A stretch of DNA of 64,000 bases from Xanthomonas hydrangeae (GTDB taxonomy: Bacteria; Pseudomonadota; Gammaproteobacteria; Xanthomonadales; Xanthomonadaceae): positions 2,294,001 to 2,358,000 of the forward strand of contig LR990730.1 in NCBI GenBank assembly GCA_905142475.1, written 5' to 3'. The notes below the pieces were generated by a model. The model had not been told where the DNA came from, made no database searches, and worked only from the letters and a program-made list of their open reading frames with translations. Each line of letters begins with the position of its first letter. Position 1 is the first letter of the stretch. Positions 10,115 to 18,600 of this stretch are shown here, one piece after another. Both the position numbers and the translations under genes were made by a program.

Positions 10115-10960
10115 ATGACACTTCCGTCTTCCCGCTCCGTGCGCCCCGGCAGTGTGGTGCGCATGGTTCGTCGCCATCGCGGCGGCCGCAGCGCCACGGT
10201 GCAGGACATGGTGGCGGCCGAAATGCCGGTCGCTTTCAACTACAACGGCGTGCCGTTCGCGGTGATGATGGCCACGCCGGAGGACCTGGAGGATTTCGCG
10301 CTCGGGTTCTCGTTGAGCGAGGGCATCGTCGATCACCCGCAAGACTTGCGGGTGATTGCGGTGGAGACCTTTCTGGAAGGCGCCTCGTTGCAGATCGAGA
10401 TTCCACCCGAGCGCGCCGCCGCGTTGGATCAGCGGCGGCGCAATCTGGATGGACGCAGCGGTTGCGGGGTGTGCGGTAACGAATCGATCGAAGCGGTGCT
10501 GCGTGTGCCGCCGGTGCTGCACTCGTCGCTGCAGATCGATGTTGAGGCCTTGGCGCGTGCGCTGGACGACCTGCATGCGAAGCAGCCGATCGCCGCGCAG
10601 ACCGGCGCGGTGCATGCCGCCGGTTGGGCCGATGCGCAAGGTGTGGTGCGTTACGTGCGCGAAGACGTTGGCCGGCATAACGCGCTGGACAAGTTGATTG
10701 GTGCATTGGCGCGCGAGCGCGTCGATGCAGCGCAAGGGTTTGCGGTGGTGACCAGCCGCGCCAGTTACGAAATGGCCATGAAAGCCGCGCAGGCCCGGAT
10801 TCCGCTGCTTGCAGCGATTTCGGCACCGACCGCGCTGGCGATCAGCCTGGCCGACAGTGCGGGACTGACCCTGATCGGGTTTGCCCGCGATCACGATTGT
10901 GTCGTTTACAGCCATCCGCAGCGCCTGGATCTGGGCGTTGGCGTGGGAGAGCCCGCATGA
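10115..10960 (+). CDS. fdhD: Formate dehydrogenase accessory sulfurtransferase FdhD
   Basis: 281-residue cytosolic protein. FdhD passes sulfur from a cysteine desulfurase to the molybdenum cofactor of formate dehydrogenases. The active-site loop is seen as RSGCGVCG, with the CxxC cysteines at 117 and 120; the C-terminal half contains GRHNALDKLIG and SRASYEMAMKAAQ, both family signatures. It sits 6 bases after the transporter gene, and its TGA overlaps the ATG of the oxidoreductase (ATGA at 10957-10960), so the accessory factor and its likely client are translationally coupled. No alternative assignment is reasonable. Confidence 0.96.
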   Translation: MTLPSSRSVRPGSVVRMVRRHRGGRSATVQDMVAAEMPVAFNYNGVPFAVMMATPEDLEDFALGFSLSEGIVDHPQDLRVIAVETFLEGASLQIEIPPERAAALDQRRRNLDGRSGCGVCGNESIEAVLRVPPVLHSSLQIDVEALARALDDLHAKQPIAAQTGAVHAAGWADAQGVVRYVREDVGRHNALDKLIGALARERVDAAQGFAVVTSRASYEMAMKAAQARIPLLAAISAPTALAISLADSAGLTLIGFARDHDCVVYSHPQRLDLGVGVGEPA

Positions 10961-13305
10961 GCAAGAAGACCATCCAGCAGTACGACAATCCCGCCGGCGG
11001 CTGGGGCGCATTGCGCTCGGTGGCCAAGCACCTGATGGAACAGGACATCGCGGTGCAGGGCGCCAAGACGCTGCTGCACGCCAACCAGCCGGACGGCTTC
11101 GACTGCCCCGGTTGCGCCTGGCCGGACCGCGATCACACCTCCACTTTCGAATTCTGCGAAAACGGCGCCAAGGCCGTGGCCGCCGAATCCACCGCGCGTC
11201 GCGCCGGCAACGAGTTGTTTGCCTCGCACAGCGTCAGTCTGCTGTCGCAGTACAGCGATTACTGGCTGGAAGGGCAGGGCCGCCTGACCCACCCGATGCG
11301 TTACGACGCGGCCAGCGATCACTACGTGCCGGTGAGCTGGGACGATGCATTCGCGCAGATCGCCGGGCATCTCAATGGCCTGGCGACCCCGGACGAGGCG
11401 ATCTTCTACACCTCCGGGCGCACCAGCAACGAGGCGGCATTCCTGTATCAGTTGTTCGTGCGCGAGTTCGGCACCAACAACTTCCCGGACTGCTCCAACA
11501 TGTGCCACGAGCCCTCCGGCACCGCGCTGCGCTCGCAGATCGGCGTAGGCAAGGGCACGGTGTCGCTGCACGACTTCGAACTGGCCGATGCGATCTTCAT
11601 CTTCGGTCAGAACCCGGGCACCAATCACCCGCGCATGCTCGGCGAGTTGCGTCAGGCCTCCAAGCGCGGTGCTGCGATCGCCGCGTTCAATCCGCTGCGC
11701 GAGCGCGGGCTGGAAAAGTTCGCCGACCCGCAGGACAAGCTGGAGATGCTGCACAACGGCTCCACGCGCATCGCCTCGGATTATTTCCAGCTCAAGATCG
11801 GCGGCGATCTGGCCGCGGTGAAGGGCATCATCAAGCACGTGCTGGAGCGCGATGCGCAGGCCCAGCGCGATGGCGCGCCACGGCTGCTGGATCTGGAATT
11901 CATCGACGCGCACACCGCCAACTTCGACGCCTTCGCCGCCGATGTGCAGGCGGAAGCCTGGGACACCATCGTCGAAGAGTCCGGCCTGGACGAAGCGGCG
12001 CTGCGCAAGGCCGGCGAAATTTATCTCAACGCCGAGCGCGTGATCGCCTGCTGGGGCATGGGCATCACCCAGCACAAGCACTCGGTGGCCACCATCCACA
12101 TGATCACCAACCTGCTGTTGCTGCGCGGCCATCTGGGCCGGCCGGGCGCGGGCGTGTGTCCGGTGCGCGGGCACAGCAACGTGCAGGGCGACCGCACGAT
12201 GATGATCTACGAAAAGCCGCCGGCCGCATTCCTGGACAAGCTGCAATCGGTGTTCGGCTTTGCGCCGCCACGCGAAGACGGCTTCGACACCGTCGGTGCG
12301 ATCGAGGCGATGCTGGATGGGCGCGGCAAGGTGTTCTTCGCGATGGGCGGCAACTTCGCCGCCGCCACGCCGGATACCGATGCCACGCATCGCGCGCTGC
12401 GCAATTGCGAACTCACCGTGCATGTCACCACCAAGCTCAATCGCAGCCACCTGGTGCATGGCCGCGATGCGCTGATCCTGCCGTGCCTGGGGCGCACCGA
12501 AATCGACATCCAGGACGCCGGCTCGCAAGGCGTGACGGTGGAAGATTCGATGAGCATGGTGCACCTGTCGGCCGGCATCAATCCGCCTGCCTCTCCGGAC
12601 CTGCTGTCCGAGCCGGCGATCGTGGCGCGCCTGGCCGAGGCCACCTTGGGTGCGCGCAGTGCGATCCGCTGGCGTTGGTTGGTAGGCGACTACGACCGGG
12701 TGCGCGATCTGATCGCGCAGGTATTCCCGGACTTTGCCGACTTCAATCAGCGCGTGCGCACGCCGGGCGGATTCCGCCTGTCCAACACCGCGCGCGATCG
12801 GCAGTGGGTGACGCCCGAGCAGCGCGCAGTGTTCAAGCCGCACGCAGTGCCCACCGACAACCCGATCCACCGCGCACGTCGCAGCCACAGCGACCAGATG
12901 GTGTTTACGCTCGCCACCACGCGCTCGCACGATCAATACAACACCACCATCTACGGCCTGGACGATCGCTATCGCGGCGTATTCGGCGAGCGCCGCGTGC
13001 TCTTCATCAACGGCGCCGACATCGCGGCATTGAACATGAAGGCTGGCGATTGGGTGGACCTGGAAAGCCTGTGCGAAGACGGCGTACACCGCGAGGCGCG
13101 CCGCTTCCTGCTGGTGGACTACAACATCCCGCGCGGCTGTCTGGCGGCCTACTACCCGGAAACCAACGCGCTGGTGCCGCTATCCAGCTTCGCCGACGAA
13201 GCGCGTACGCCGACCTCCAAGTCGATTCCGGTGATCGTGCTGCCGCACCGTGCCGAGACTGCGGATGCCGCATCGCGCGATATCGGGGCCGTGCTTGTCC
13301 GCTGA
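10957..13305 (+). CDS. FdhF/YdeP-family molybdopterin oxidoreductase
   Basis: 782 residues. Catalytic-subunit homologue of formate dehydrogenase in the YdeP branch. Seen: N-terminal CPGC (Cys50, Cys53), the MoCo-domain stretch SGRTSNEAAFLYQLFVREFG, DCSNMCHEPSG, FIFGQNPGTNHPRM, and the branch signature VRGHSNVQGDRTM; a C-terminal dinucleotide-binding domain contains NINGAD-type and YNIPRGCLAAYYPETN motifs. No N-terminal four-cysteine 4Fe-4S set of the classical FdhF kind is evident. No TAT signal, so cytoplasmic. The start is fixed by a GGGAGAG ribosome site and the 4-base overlap with fdhD. No electron-transfer subunit gene is adjacent. Formate oxidation is an inference from FdhD and the carrier; YdeP itself is linked to acid resistance in E. 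coli. Confidence 0.88.
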   Translation: MSKKTIQQYDNPAGGWGALRSVAKHLMEQDIAVQGAKTLLHANQPDGFDCPGCAWPDRDHTSTFEFCENGAKAVAAESTARRAGNELFASHSVSLLSQYSDYWLEGQGRLTHPMRYDAASDHYVPVSWDDAFAQIAGHLNGLATPDEAIFYTSGRTSNEAAFLYQLFVREFGTNNFPDCSNMCHEPSGTALRSQIGVGKGTVSLHDFELADAIFIFGQNPGTNHPRMLGELRQASKRGAAIAAFNPLRERGLEKFADPQDKLEMLHNGSTRIASDYFQLKIGGDLAAVKGIIKHVLERDAQAQRDGAPRLLDLEFIDAHTANFDAFAADVQAEAWDTIVEESGLDEAALRKAGEIYLNAERVIACWGMGITQHKHSVATIHMITNLLLLRGHLGRPGAGVCPVRGHSNVQGDRTMMIYEKPPAAFLDKLQSVFGFAPPREDGFDTVGAIEAMLDGRGKVFFAMGGNFAAATPDTDATHRALRNCELTVHVTTKLNRSHLVHGRDALILPCLGRTEIDIQDAGSQGVTVEDSMSMVHLSAGINPPASPDLLSEPAIVARLAEATLGARSAIRWRWLVGDYDRVRDLIAQVFPDFADFNQRVRTPGGFRLSNTARDRQWVTPEQRAVFKPHAVPTDNPIHRARRSHSDQMVFTLATTRSHDQYNTTIYGLDDRYRGVFGERRVLFINGADIAALNMKAGDWVDLESLCEDGVHREARRFLLVDYNIPRGCLAAYYPETNALVPLSSFADEARTPTSKSIPVIVLPHRAETADAASRDIGAVLVR

Positions 13306-13573
13306 TCCACAGCTCACCGCGCACCTGCTCACCGCGCTGGCCGCCGCACCCGATGGCGTGTCGCTGGCGCGGTTGTGCAAGCAATTGGGTGTGCGCATGA
13401 GCATGCTGCTGCGCACATTGGCCTGGCTGGGCAGCGCCAGTCTTGATGGCCAACCTGGTCCGGGTTGGATCCAGGTGGAAGACCGCGGCGAGCGGCAATT
13501 CGCGCTGCTGACGCCTGCCGGGTTGGCAGCGCATGCGCAGCGCGAAACGGCGCAAGCGCCACCCGTTGACTAA
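13295..13573 (+). CDS. Small winged-helix-like protein, 3' gene of the fdhD operon
   Basis: About 92 residues. The reading frame is open from 13250, but the first plausible start that does not run deep into the upstream gene is a TTG at 13295, 11 bases inside the oxidoreductase gene and preceded by GGGG. The region LTALAAAPDGVSLARLCKQLGVRMSMLL followed by GPGWIQVEDRGERQFALLTP reads as a helix-turn-helix plus wing ending in an 'LTPAG' tail typical of MarR/winged-helix folds. Overlap with the oxidoreductase suggests coupled expression and a local regulatory or accessory role. Not recognised as a named family; start codon uncertain. Confidence 0.6.
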   Translation: MSADPQLTAHLLTALAAAPDGVSLARLCKQLGVRMSMLLRTLAWLGSASLDGQPGPGWIQVEDRGERQFALLTPAGLAAHAQRETAQAPPVD

Positions 13574-13620
13574 GAAAGTTGCTGGTTGTTTGCATGCAAC
13601 CATGCACACCGACTTTCTCA

Positions 13621-15131
13621 ACATGCACACCGACATTCTCAACGGGTCCTTGCCCGCTTACCGGCGCGGGACCTTACGCGGCATGGATGCCGCGTAAGAG
13701 CTTACAAGGACGTACTCGCAGCGTGTCCCGCGATGGTGGGCGGGCGAGGGCCCTGCAGCCAAGCCGAAGATCATCGGCTCTACAAGCGATCTATCCGCAT
13801 TGTCCAACTACTCAAAAACCAACCAATCTTTCGATTCGGTGCGTCGTCATCGATGCAGTCGAATGCTTAGGTCAAAAGCCTGGTTAGTCGAGCGCGCGGT
13901 GCCCTCACCGCTCGCGGGACACGCCGCAAGTACGTCCCTGTAGGCTCGGTGGCGGCATCCATGCCGCCACACGGTCCCGCAACCGGTGAGGACCCCGCAC
14001 CAGAAAGTTTGCCGCCTGTTTATTGAAAACTATGCACACCGACATTCTCGACTGGTCCTTGCCCGCCTACCGGCGCGGGACCTTACGCGGCATGGATGCC
14101 GCGTAAGAGCCTACACGGACGTACTTGCGGCGTGTCCCGCGACGGTAGGCGGGCAAGGGCCCTGCAGCCAGGCCAAAGATCGTCGGCTCTACAAGCGATC
14201 TATCCGCATTGTCCAACTACTCAAAACCAATCAATCTTTCGATTCGGTGCGTCGTCGTAGGTGCAGTCAAATGCTTAGGTCAAAACCCTGGTTAGTCGAG
14301 CGCGCGGTGCCCTCACCGCTCGCGGGACACGCCGCAAGTACGTCCCTGTAGGCTCGGTGGCGGCATCCATGCCGCCACACGGTCCCGCAATCGGTGAGGA
14401 CACCACACCAGAAAGTTTGCCGCCTGTTTATTGAAAACTATGCACACCGACATTCTCGACTGGTCCTTGCCCGCCTACCGGCGCGGGACCTTACGCGGCA
14501 TGGATGCCGCGTAAGAGCTTACAAGGACGTACTTGCAGCGTGTCCCGCGATGGTGGGCGGGCAAGGGCCCTGCAGTCAAGCCGAAGATCGTCGGCTCTAC
14601 AAGCGATCTATCCGCATTGTCCAACTACTCAAAGCCAACCAATCTTTCGATTCGGTGCGTCGTCATCGATGCAGTCAAATGCTTAGGTCAAAAGCCTGGT
14701 TAGTCGAGCGCGCGGTGCCCTCACCGCTCGCGGGACACGCCGCAAGTACGTCCCTGTAGGCTCGGTGGCGGCATCCATGCCGCCACACGGTCCCGCAATC
14801 GGCGAGGACACCGCACCAGAAAGTTTGCCGCCTGTTTATTGAAAACTATGCACACCGACATTCTCGACTGGTCCTTGCCCGCCTACCGGCGCGGGACCTT
14901 ACGCGGCATGGATGCCGCGTAAGCGCCTACACGGACGTACTTGCGGCGTGTCCCGCGACGGTAGGCGGGCAAGGACCCTGCAGCCAGGCCGAAGATCATC
15001 GGCTCTACAAGCGATCTATCCGCATTGTCCAAACGCTCCTGACTTTCCGTGTGTCCCAAGATGCTGGGCGGGCGAGGGGCCCTGCAGTCAAGCCGAAGAT
15101 CATCGGCTCTACAAGCGATCTATCCGCACTC
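13621..15131. repeat. Tandem array of 408-bp units built from paired inverted hairpins
   Basis: About 3.7 units with period 408-409 bp (R hairpins begin at 13648, 14057, 14465, 14873). Each unit has an R hairpin (13648-13749, 14057-14158, 14465-14566, 14873-14974) starting CCTTGCCCGC and closing GGCGGGCAAGG, and an L hairpin (13896-13998, 14304-14406, 14712-14814) starting GCGGTGCCCTCACCG. Both have an inner GGCAT-N2-ATGCC palindrome, and their cores are inverted copies of each other (ACACGCCGCAAGTACGTCC in L, its complement in R). A truncated right flank is repeated at 15051-15131. ORFs of about 121 codons through the units repeat exactly because the DNA does. No gene seen in the array. Confidence 0.92.
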
Positions 15132-15279
15132 CTTCACCGCTTCAACCGAATCTCACAGCCCTGCTGCCGCAAAGCGGACGGTCACGCCTGTAACTTTTTG
15201 CAGGCTGGTTGGTCTGCGCAAACCGCTGCTGCAATCTGCCAGAATCGGCCGTCTTGTCTTGTCTGGATGCCGATCAACG

Positions 15280-16587
15280 ATGACTGCTGCCGCGCCGCTT
15301 GCTTCGCCCATCAATTCGCCTGCGCGCGTGCTGTTCGCCAGTTTGATCGGCACCACCATCGAGTTCTTCGATTTCTATATTTACGCCACTGCCGCAGTGC
15401 TGGTGTTCCCCACCTTGTTTTTTCCTGCCGGCGATGGCAGCGCCGCGATGCTGCAGTCGTTGGTGACATTCGCCGTCGCATTCGTCGCGCGGCCGGTGGG
15501 CTCGGCCGTGTTCGGTCACTTCGGCGATCGGGTAGGGCGCAAGGCCACGCTGGTGGCGGCGCTGCTGACGATGGGCTTGTCCACGGTGGCGATCGGCTTG
15601 CTGCCCAGCTACGCACAGATCGGCGTGTTTGCGCCCGCGCTGCTGGCGTTGTGCCGTTTCGGACAGGGCCTGGGTCTGGGCGGCGAATGGGGTGGGGCGG
15701 TGTTGCTTGCCACCGAAAACGCGCCGCCGGGCAAACGCGTGTGGTACGGCATGTTTCCGCAGCTGGGCGCGCCGCTGGGCTTTCTATTGTCCACTGGCAC
15801 CTTCCTGGGCATGGGCGCAGTGCTCGACGATGCACAGTTCATGCAATGGGGCTGGCGTGTGCCCTTTCTGGCCAGCGCGCTGCTGGTGCTGACCGGGCTG
15901 TGGGTACGCCTGAGCATCACCGAGACGCCGGATTTCCAGAAGACCCTTGACCACAAAACACGCGTACGCCTGCCATTGGGCACGGTGATCACCCGGCACT
16001 GGCCGGCCTTGATCGTCGGCACGTTGGGTGCGTTCGCCACCTTCGTGCTGTTCTATCTGATGACGGTGTTCGCGCTGGGCTACGGCACCAAGACGCTGGG
16101 CTACGACAAGGAGCAGTTTCTGCTGCTGCAGATGGCCGGTATCGTCTTTTTCGCCATCGGCATTCCGCTTTCGGCCAAGTTTGGTGATCGCCATGGCGCA
16201 CCGCTGGCGATGATGCTGGCCAGCATCGCGATCATTGCGTTCGGGCTGGCATTCGCGCCGTTGTTTCAGGCCAATCACCCGTTGCAGGTGTTGATCTTCC
16301 TGGGATTGGGCTTCTTTTTCATGGGGTTGACCTACGGCCCCTGCGGCACGCTGCTGGCCGAGTTGTATCCCACCGAGGTGCGTTACACCGGCGCCTCGTT
16401 GTCGTTCAATCTGGCCAGCATTCTGGGTGCGGCGCCGGCGCCGTATGTGGCCACGCAACTGGCCGCACGTTATGGCGTGCAGGCGGTCGGGCAGTATCTG
16501 GGGGGCGCGGCGGTGCTGAGTCTGTTGGCGTTGATCGCCGCGCGTGCGATGCGGCGGCGCTCCAGCCAAGCGCATCCGCCGGTATAG
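15280..16587 (+). CDS. MHS-family MFS transporter (metabolite:H+ symporter)
   Basis: 435-residue inner-membrane carrier with about 12 TM helices. MHS-type signatures: GTTIEFFDFYIYATAA near the N-terminus, the MFS loop GHFGDRVGRKATL, and FGQGLGLGGEWGGAVLLATE, which is diagnostic of the ShiA/KgtP/ProP group. The ATG at 15280 aligns with the family start; the open frame extends upstream into the repeat array and is not coding there. The ribosome site is weak. Substrates in this group are organic acids, betaine or shikimate, and the sequence does not choose among them. It is single-gene, between the hairpin array and a convergent diguanylate cyclase. Confidence 0.9.
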   Translation: MTAAAPLASPINSPARVLFASLIGTTIEFFDFYIYATAAVLVFPTLFFPAGDGSAAMLQSLVTFAVAFVARPVGSAVFGHFGDRVGRKATLVAALLTMGLSTVAIGLLPSYAQIGVFAPALLALCRFGQGLGLGGEWGGAVLLATENAPPGKRVWYGMFPQLGAPLGFLLSTGTFLGMGAVLDDAQFMQWGWRVPFLASALLVLTGLWVRLSITETPDFQKTLDHKTRVRLPLGTVITRHWPALIVGTLGAFATFVLFYLMTVFALGYGTKTLGYDKEQFLLLQMAGIVFFAIGIPLSAKFGDRHGAPLAMMLASIAIIAFGLAFAPLFQANHPLQVLIFLGLGFFFMGLTYGPCGTLLAELYPTEVRYTGASLSFNLASILGAAPAPYVATQLAARYGVQAVGQYLGGAAVLSLLALIAARAMRRRSSQAHPPV

Positions 16588-16607
16588 GAGCGCGCTGGCG
16601 CGCGATG
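16585..16607. repeat. Partial REP-like arm
   Basis: TAGGAGCGCGCTGGCGCGCG resembles one arm of the palindromes at 5471 and 5598 and itself folds (GCGCGC-TG-GCGCGC). It covers the stop of the MHS transporter gene and faces a convergent gene, so it could serve as a shared transcript end. Confidence 0.5.
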
Positions 16608-16673
16608 AAGCGCTAGCGATCATGCCTGATTGCATGCCGGCAGGCGCTTGCTGCACGGCTCAGCCGGCCTCGA

Positions 16674-17972
16674 TCAGACTGCCAGACGTACCTGATTGCG
16701 ACCGCCGGCCTTGGCCAGATACAGGTGCTTGTCCGCCTCGTTCAACAGATGATGCAGCGACTGATCGCCTTCGCTGGCGATGCAGACACCGATGCTGACC
16801 GTCATGCTCAGCGTTTCGTCGCCCACGCTTACACGCAAGGCGCTGATGCGTTCGCGCAGGGTTTCGAAATAGTCGCTGGCGTTGGCCACATCCAGCCCCG
16901 GCACCAGCAGGCAGAATTCTTCGCCGCCGAAGCGGGCCACCAGATCCTGCGGCCGTGCATGCCCGGAGACCGAGGCGGCCACCGCGCGCAACGCCTGGTC
17001 GCCGGCTTCGTGGCCCCAGGTGTCGTTGATGTGTTTGAAGTGATCGATGTCCAGCATTGCCGCAGTGACCGTCTGGTCCTGCGACAGCAATTGCGGAATC
17101 ACCCGCTGGCTCTGTTCCAGGAAGTAACGCCGATTGGGCAGGCCGGTGAGGAAGTCGCGGGTGGCCAGATCCTGCAGCGTGCCGATCAACTCCAGCTGGT
17201 CCACGTTCTGCGACACGCGGCAGAAGAATTCTTCGCGCGAGAACGGCTTGCGCAGGAAATCGTTGGCACCGTTCTTCAGGAAACGCGGGATCAGCGATGA
17301 ATCGCTATTGCCGGAAATGCCGATCACCGCGACCTTGTCGCGCGAACGGATCGCCCGCAGCCGGCGGGTGAATTCCACGCCTTCCATGCCGGGCATTTCC
17401 TGATCGACGATGGTCAGGCGAATGCCGGGGTCGTGCTCGATCGCCTGCAGGCCAGAGGCACCATCGGCAGCGAGCACCACGCGGTAGCCGTACATCGACA
17501 GCAATGCGCCGGCATAGGTACGCGCAGACAAGGAGTCGTCCACCACCAGCGCGGCGATACGGCGATTGCGCTCCAGGCGCTGCACCAGCCAGGCCAGATA
17601 TTCGATCGCACCTGGCGCGTTCTTGAGCACGTAATCGATGATCTGCTGCTGTAGCACGCGCTGGCGCAGATCCTCGTCGTAGACGCCGCTGACCACCACG
17701 GTGGGCAGTTTGCGCGAAAGGAAAAATTCCACGACCTTGTCGCGGTCGCCATCCACCAGCACCAGCCCGGTCAGGACCAGGAACCAACCATCTTCTTCGT
17801 CGAGTACGCGTGCCGCTTCGGCCAGGGTCGAGACAACCGTCACGGGCAGTTCCACGCGTTGCTCGATGGCTTCTCGCAGCATGCTGGTGAACGTGCGCGA
17901 GTTTTCCACCAGCAACACGCGTTGCGGCAAGACTGCGCTTTCACTATTGCGATGTAAGGTGCCTGGGGACAT
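16674..17972 (-). CDS. PleD-like response regulator diguanylate cyclase (REC-REC-GGDEF)
   Basis: 432 residues, cytosolic, predicted to make cyclic di-GMP from GTP. Domain order: REC-like region 18-130, REC 138-255, GGDEF 270-432. The active site is intact (RFGGEEF, GGEEF at 349-353), with DFLTGLPNRR at the domain start and an inhibitory I-site RPQD five residues upstream of GGEEF, so product feedback is expected. The second receiver has Asp190 (IVDQEMPG) and Lys242, so it should accept phosphate. The first receiver has VLLVENS and TGLVLVDG where acidic pocket and acceptor Asp would be, so it looks inactive and may serve dimerization, as in PleD. No kinase adjacent. The ATG at 17972 lacks a strong ribosome site. 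Confidence 0.92.
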   Translation of the reverse strand: MSPGTLHRNSESAVLPQRVLLVENSRTFTSMLREAIEQRVELPVTVVSTLAEAARVLDEEDGWFLVLTGLVLVDGDRDKVVEFFLSRKLPTVVVSGVYDEDLRQRVLQQQIIDYVLKNAPGAIEYLAWLVQRLERNRRIAALVVDDSLSARTYAGALLSMYGYRVVLAADGASGLQAIEHDPGIRLTIVDQEMPGMEGVEFTRRLRAIRSRDKVAVIGISGNSDSSLIPRFLKNGANDFLRKPFSREEFFCRVSQNVDQLELIGTLQDLATRDFLTGLPNRRYFLEQSQRVIPQLLSQDQTVTAAMLDIDHFKHINDTWGHEAGDQALRAVAASVSGHARPQDLVARFGGEEFCLLVPGLDVANASDYFETLRERISALRVSVGDETLSMTVSIGVCIASEGDQSLHHLLNEADKHLYLAKAGGRNQVRLAV

Positions 17973-18059
17973 CGGTTGGCCGTGCGGATCGAACCGTCAT
18001 ACCAGCTAACGGCTCTGCTCGCCAAAACTTGAGCGCTTCGTCTCAAAGTGGCGAAGACC

Positions 18060-18591
18060 AAGAGTGGCTAACAAAACCTAGCGAGCGAGCGCCTGTCAGT
18101 GATTGCAGTGATTTTATCGGCCGTCTTTTGATAGATGCCGTAGGAAGCCCAGGTCAGACACTCAGTGGGTCGAGGCGCGGTGCCCTCACCGCTCGCGGGA
18201 CACGCCGCAAGTACGTCCATGTAGGCTCGGTGGCGGCATCCATGCCGCCACACGGTCCCGCAATCGGTGAGGACACCGCACCAGAGAGTTTGTCGGTTGC
18301 TTTCTTAAAGCTTGTCCATCGCTCGGCTTACATTGAGAAGATGAATCAGGCGTGCCGTTATCTAAACAACCCACGTAAGGCATTGCTTGCACCATGCACA
18401 CCGACCATCTTGACTGGTCCTTGCCCGCCCACCGTCGCGGGACCTTACGCGGCATGGATGCCGCGTAAGAGCCTACACGGACGTACTTGCGGCGTGTCCT
18501 GCGATGGTGGGCGGGCAAGGGCCCTGCAGCCAGGCATCAGATCATCCGGCCCGCAGTAGACTGGAGTGAAGTAGTTTGGTCAGCCGCTCTT
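18060..18591. repeat. Long element bounded by AGAG(C/T)GGCTAACAAAAC-type inverted ends
   Basis: The left end is AAGAGTGGCTAACAAAAC at 18060-18077; the right end TAGTTTGGTCAGCCGCTCTT (18572-18591) is its imperfect inverse. The same pair of ends bounds a 143-bp element at 61877-62019. Here the interior contains the L/R hairpin pair (18177-18520), so two repeat families appear nested. The whole 17973-18600 interval contains no gene. Confidence 0.65.
18177..18520. repeat. Dispersed L/R hairpin pair, copy at 18 kb
   Basis: L hairpin 18177-18279 and R hairpin 18419-18520, same order and polarity as in the 13621-15131 array. The conserved stretches are the hairpins, the ACCAGA(G)AGTTTG after L and the CACCGACCATC...GACTGGT before R; the 140-base spacer otherwise differs from the array. 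In the R outer stem, an array U-A pair is C-G here, a compensatory change. Confidence 0.88.
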
Positions 18592-18600
18592 ACGCCCAGA

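Noticed and set aside
10906-13089. 727-codon minus-strand ORF
   Set aside because: Antisense shadow of the molybdopterin oxidoreductase; the composition (Gln/His/Arg-rich) is typical of reverse reading of GC-rich genes.
13986-14759. Two almost identical 121-codon ORFs (beginning MRTPHQKVCRLF) within the repeat array
   Set aside because: They are translations of the 408-bp repeat units; the arms encode Arg/Pro-rich text, there is no ribosome site, and the repeat's folding explains the conservation.
13621-15131. Array considered as a CRISPR locus
   Set aside because: Unit length is 408 bp, whole units (not only short repeats) are conserved, there are no 30-40 bp unique spacers and no cas genes.
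18060-18591. Insertion sequence
   Set aside because: Inverted ends exist, but no transposase ORF lies inside; it is better described as a non-autonomous or repeat-composite element.
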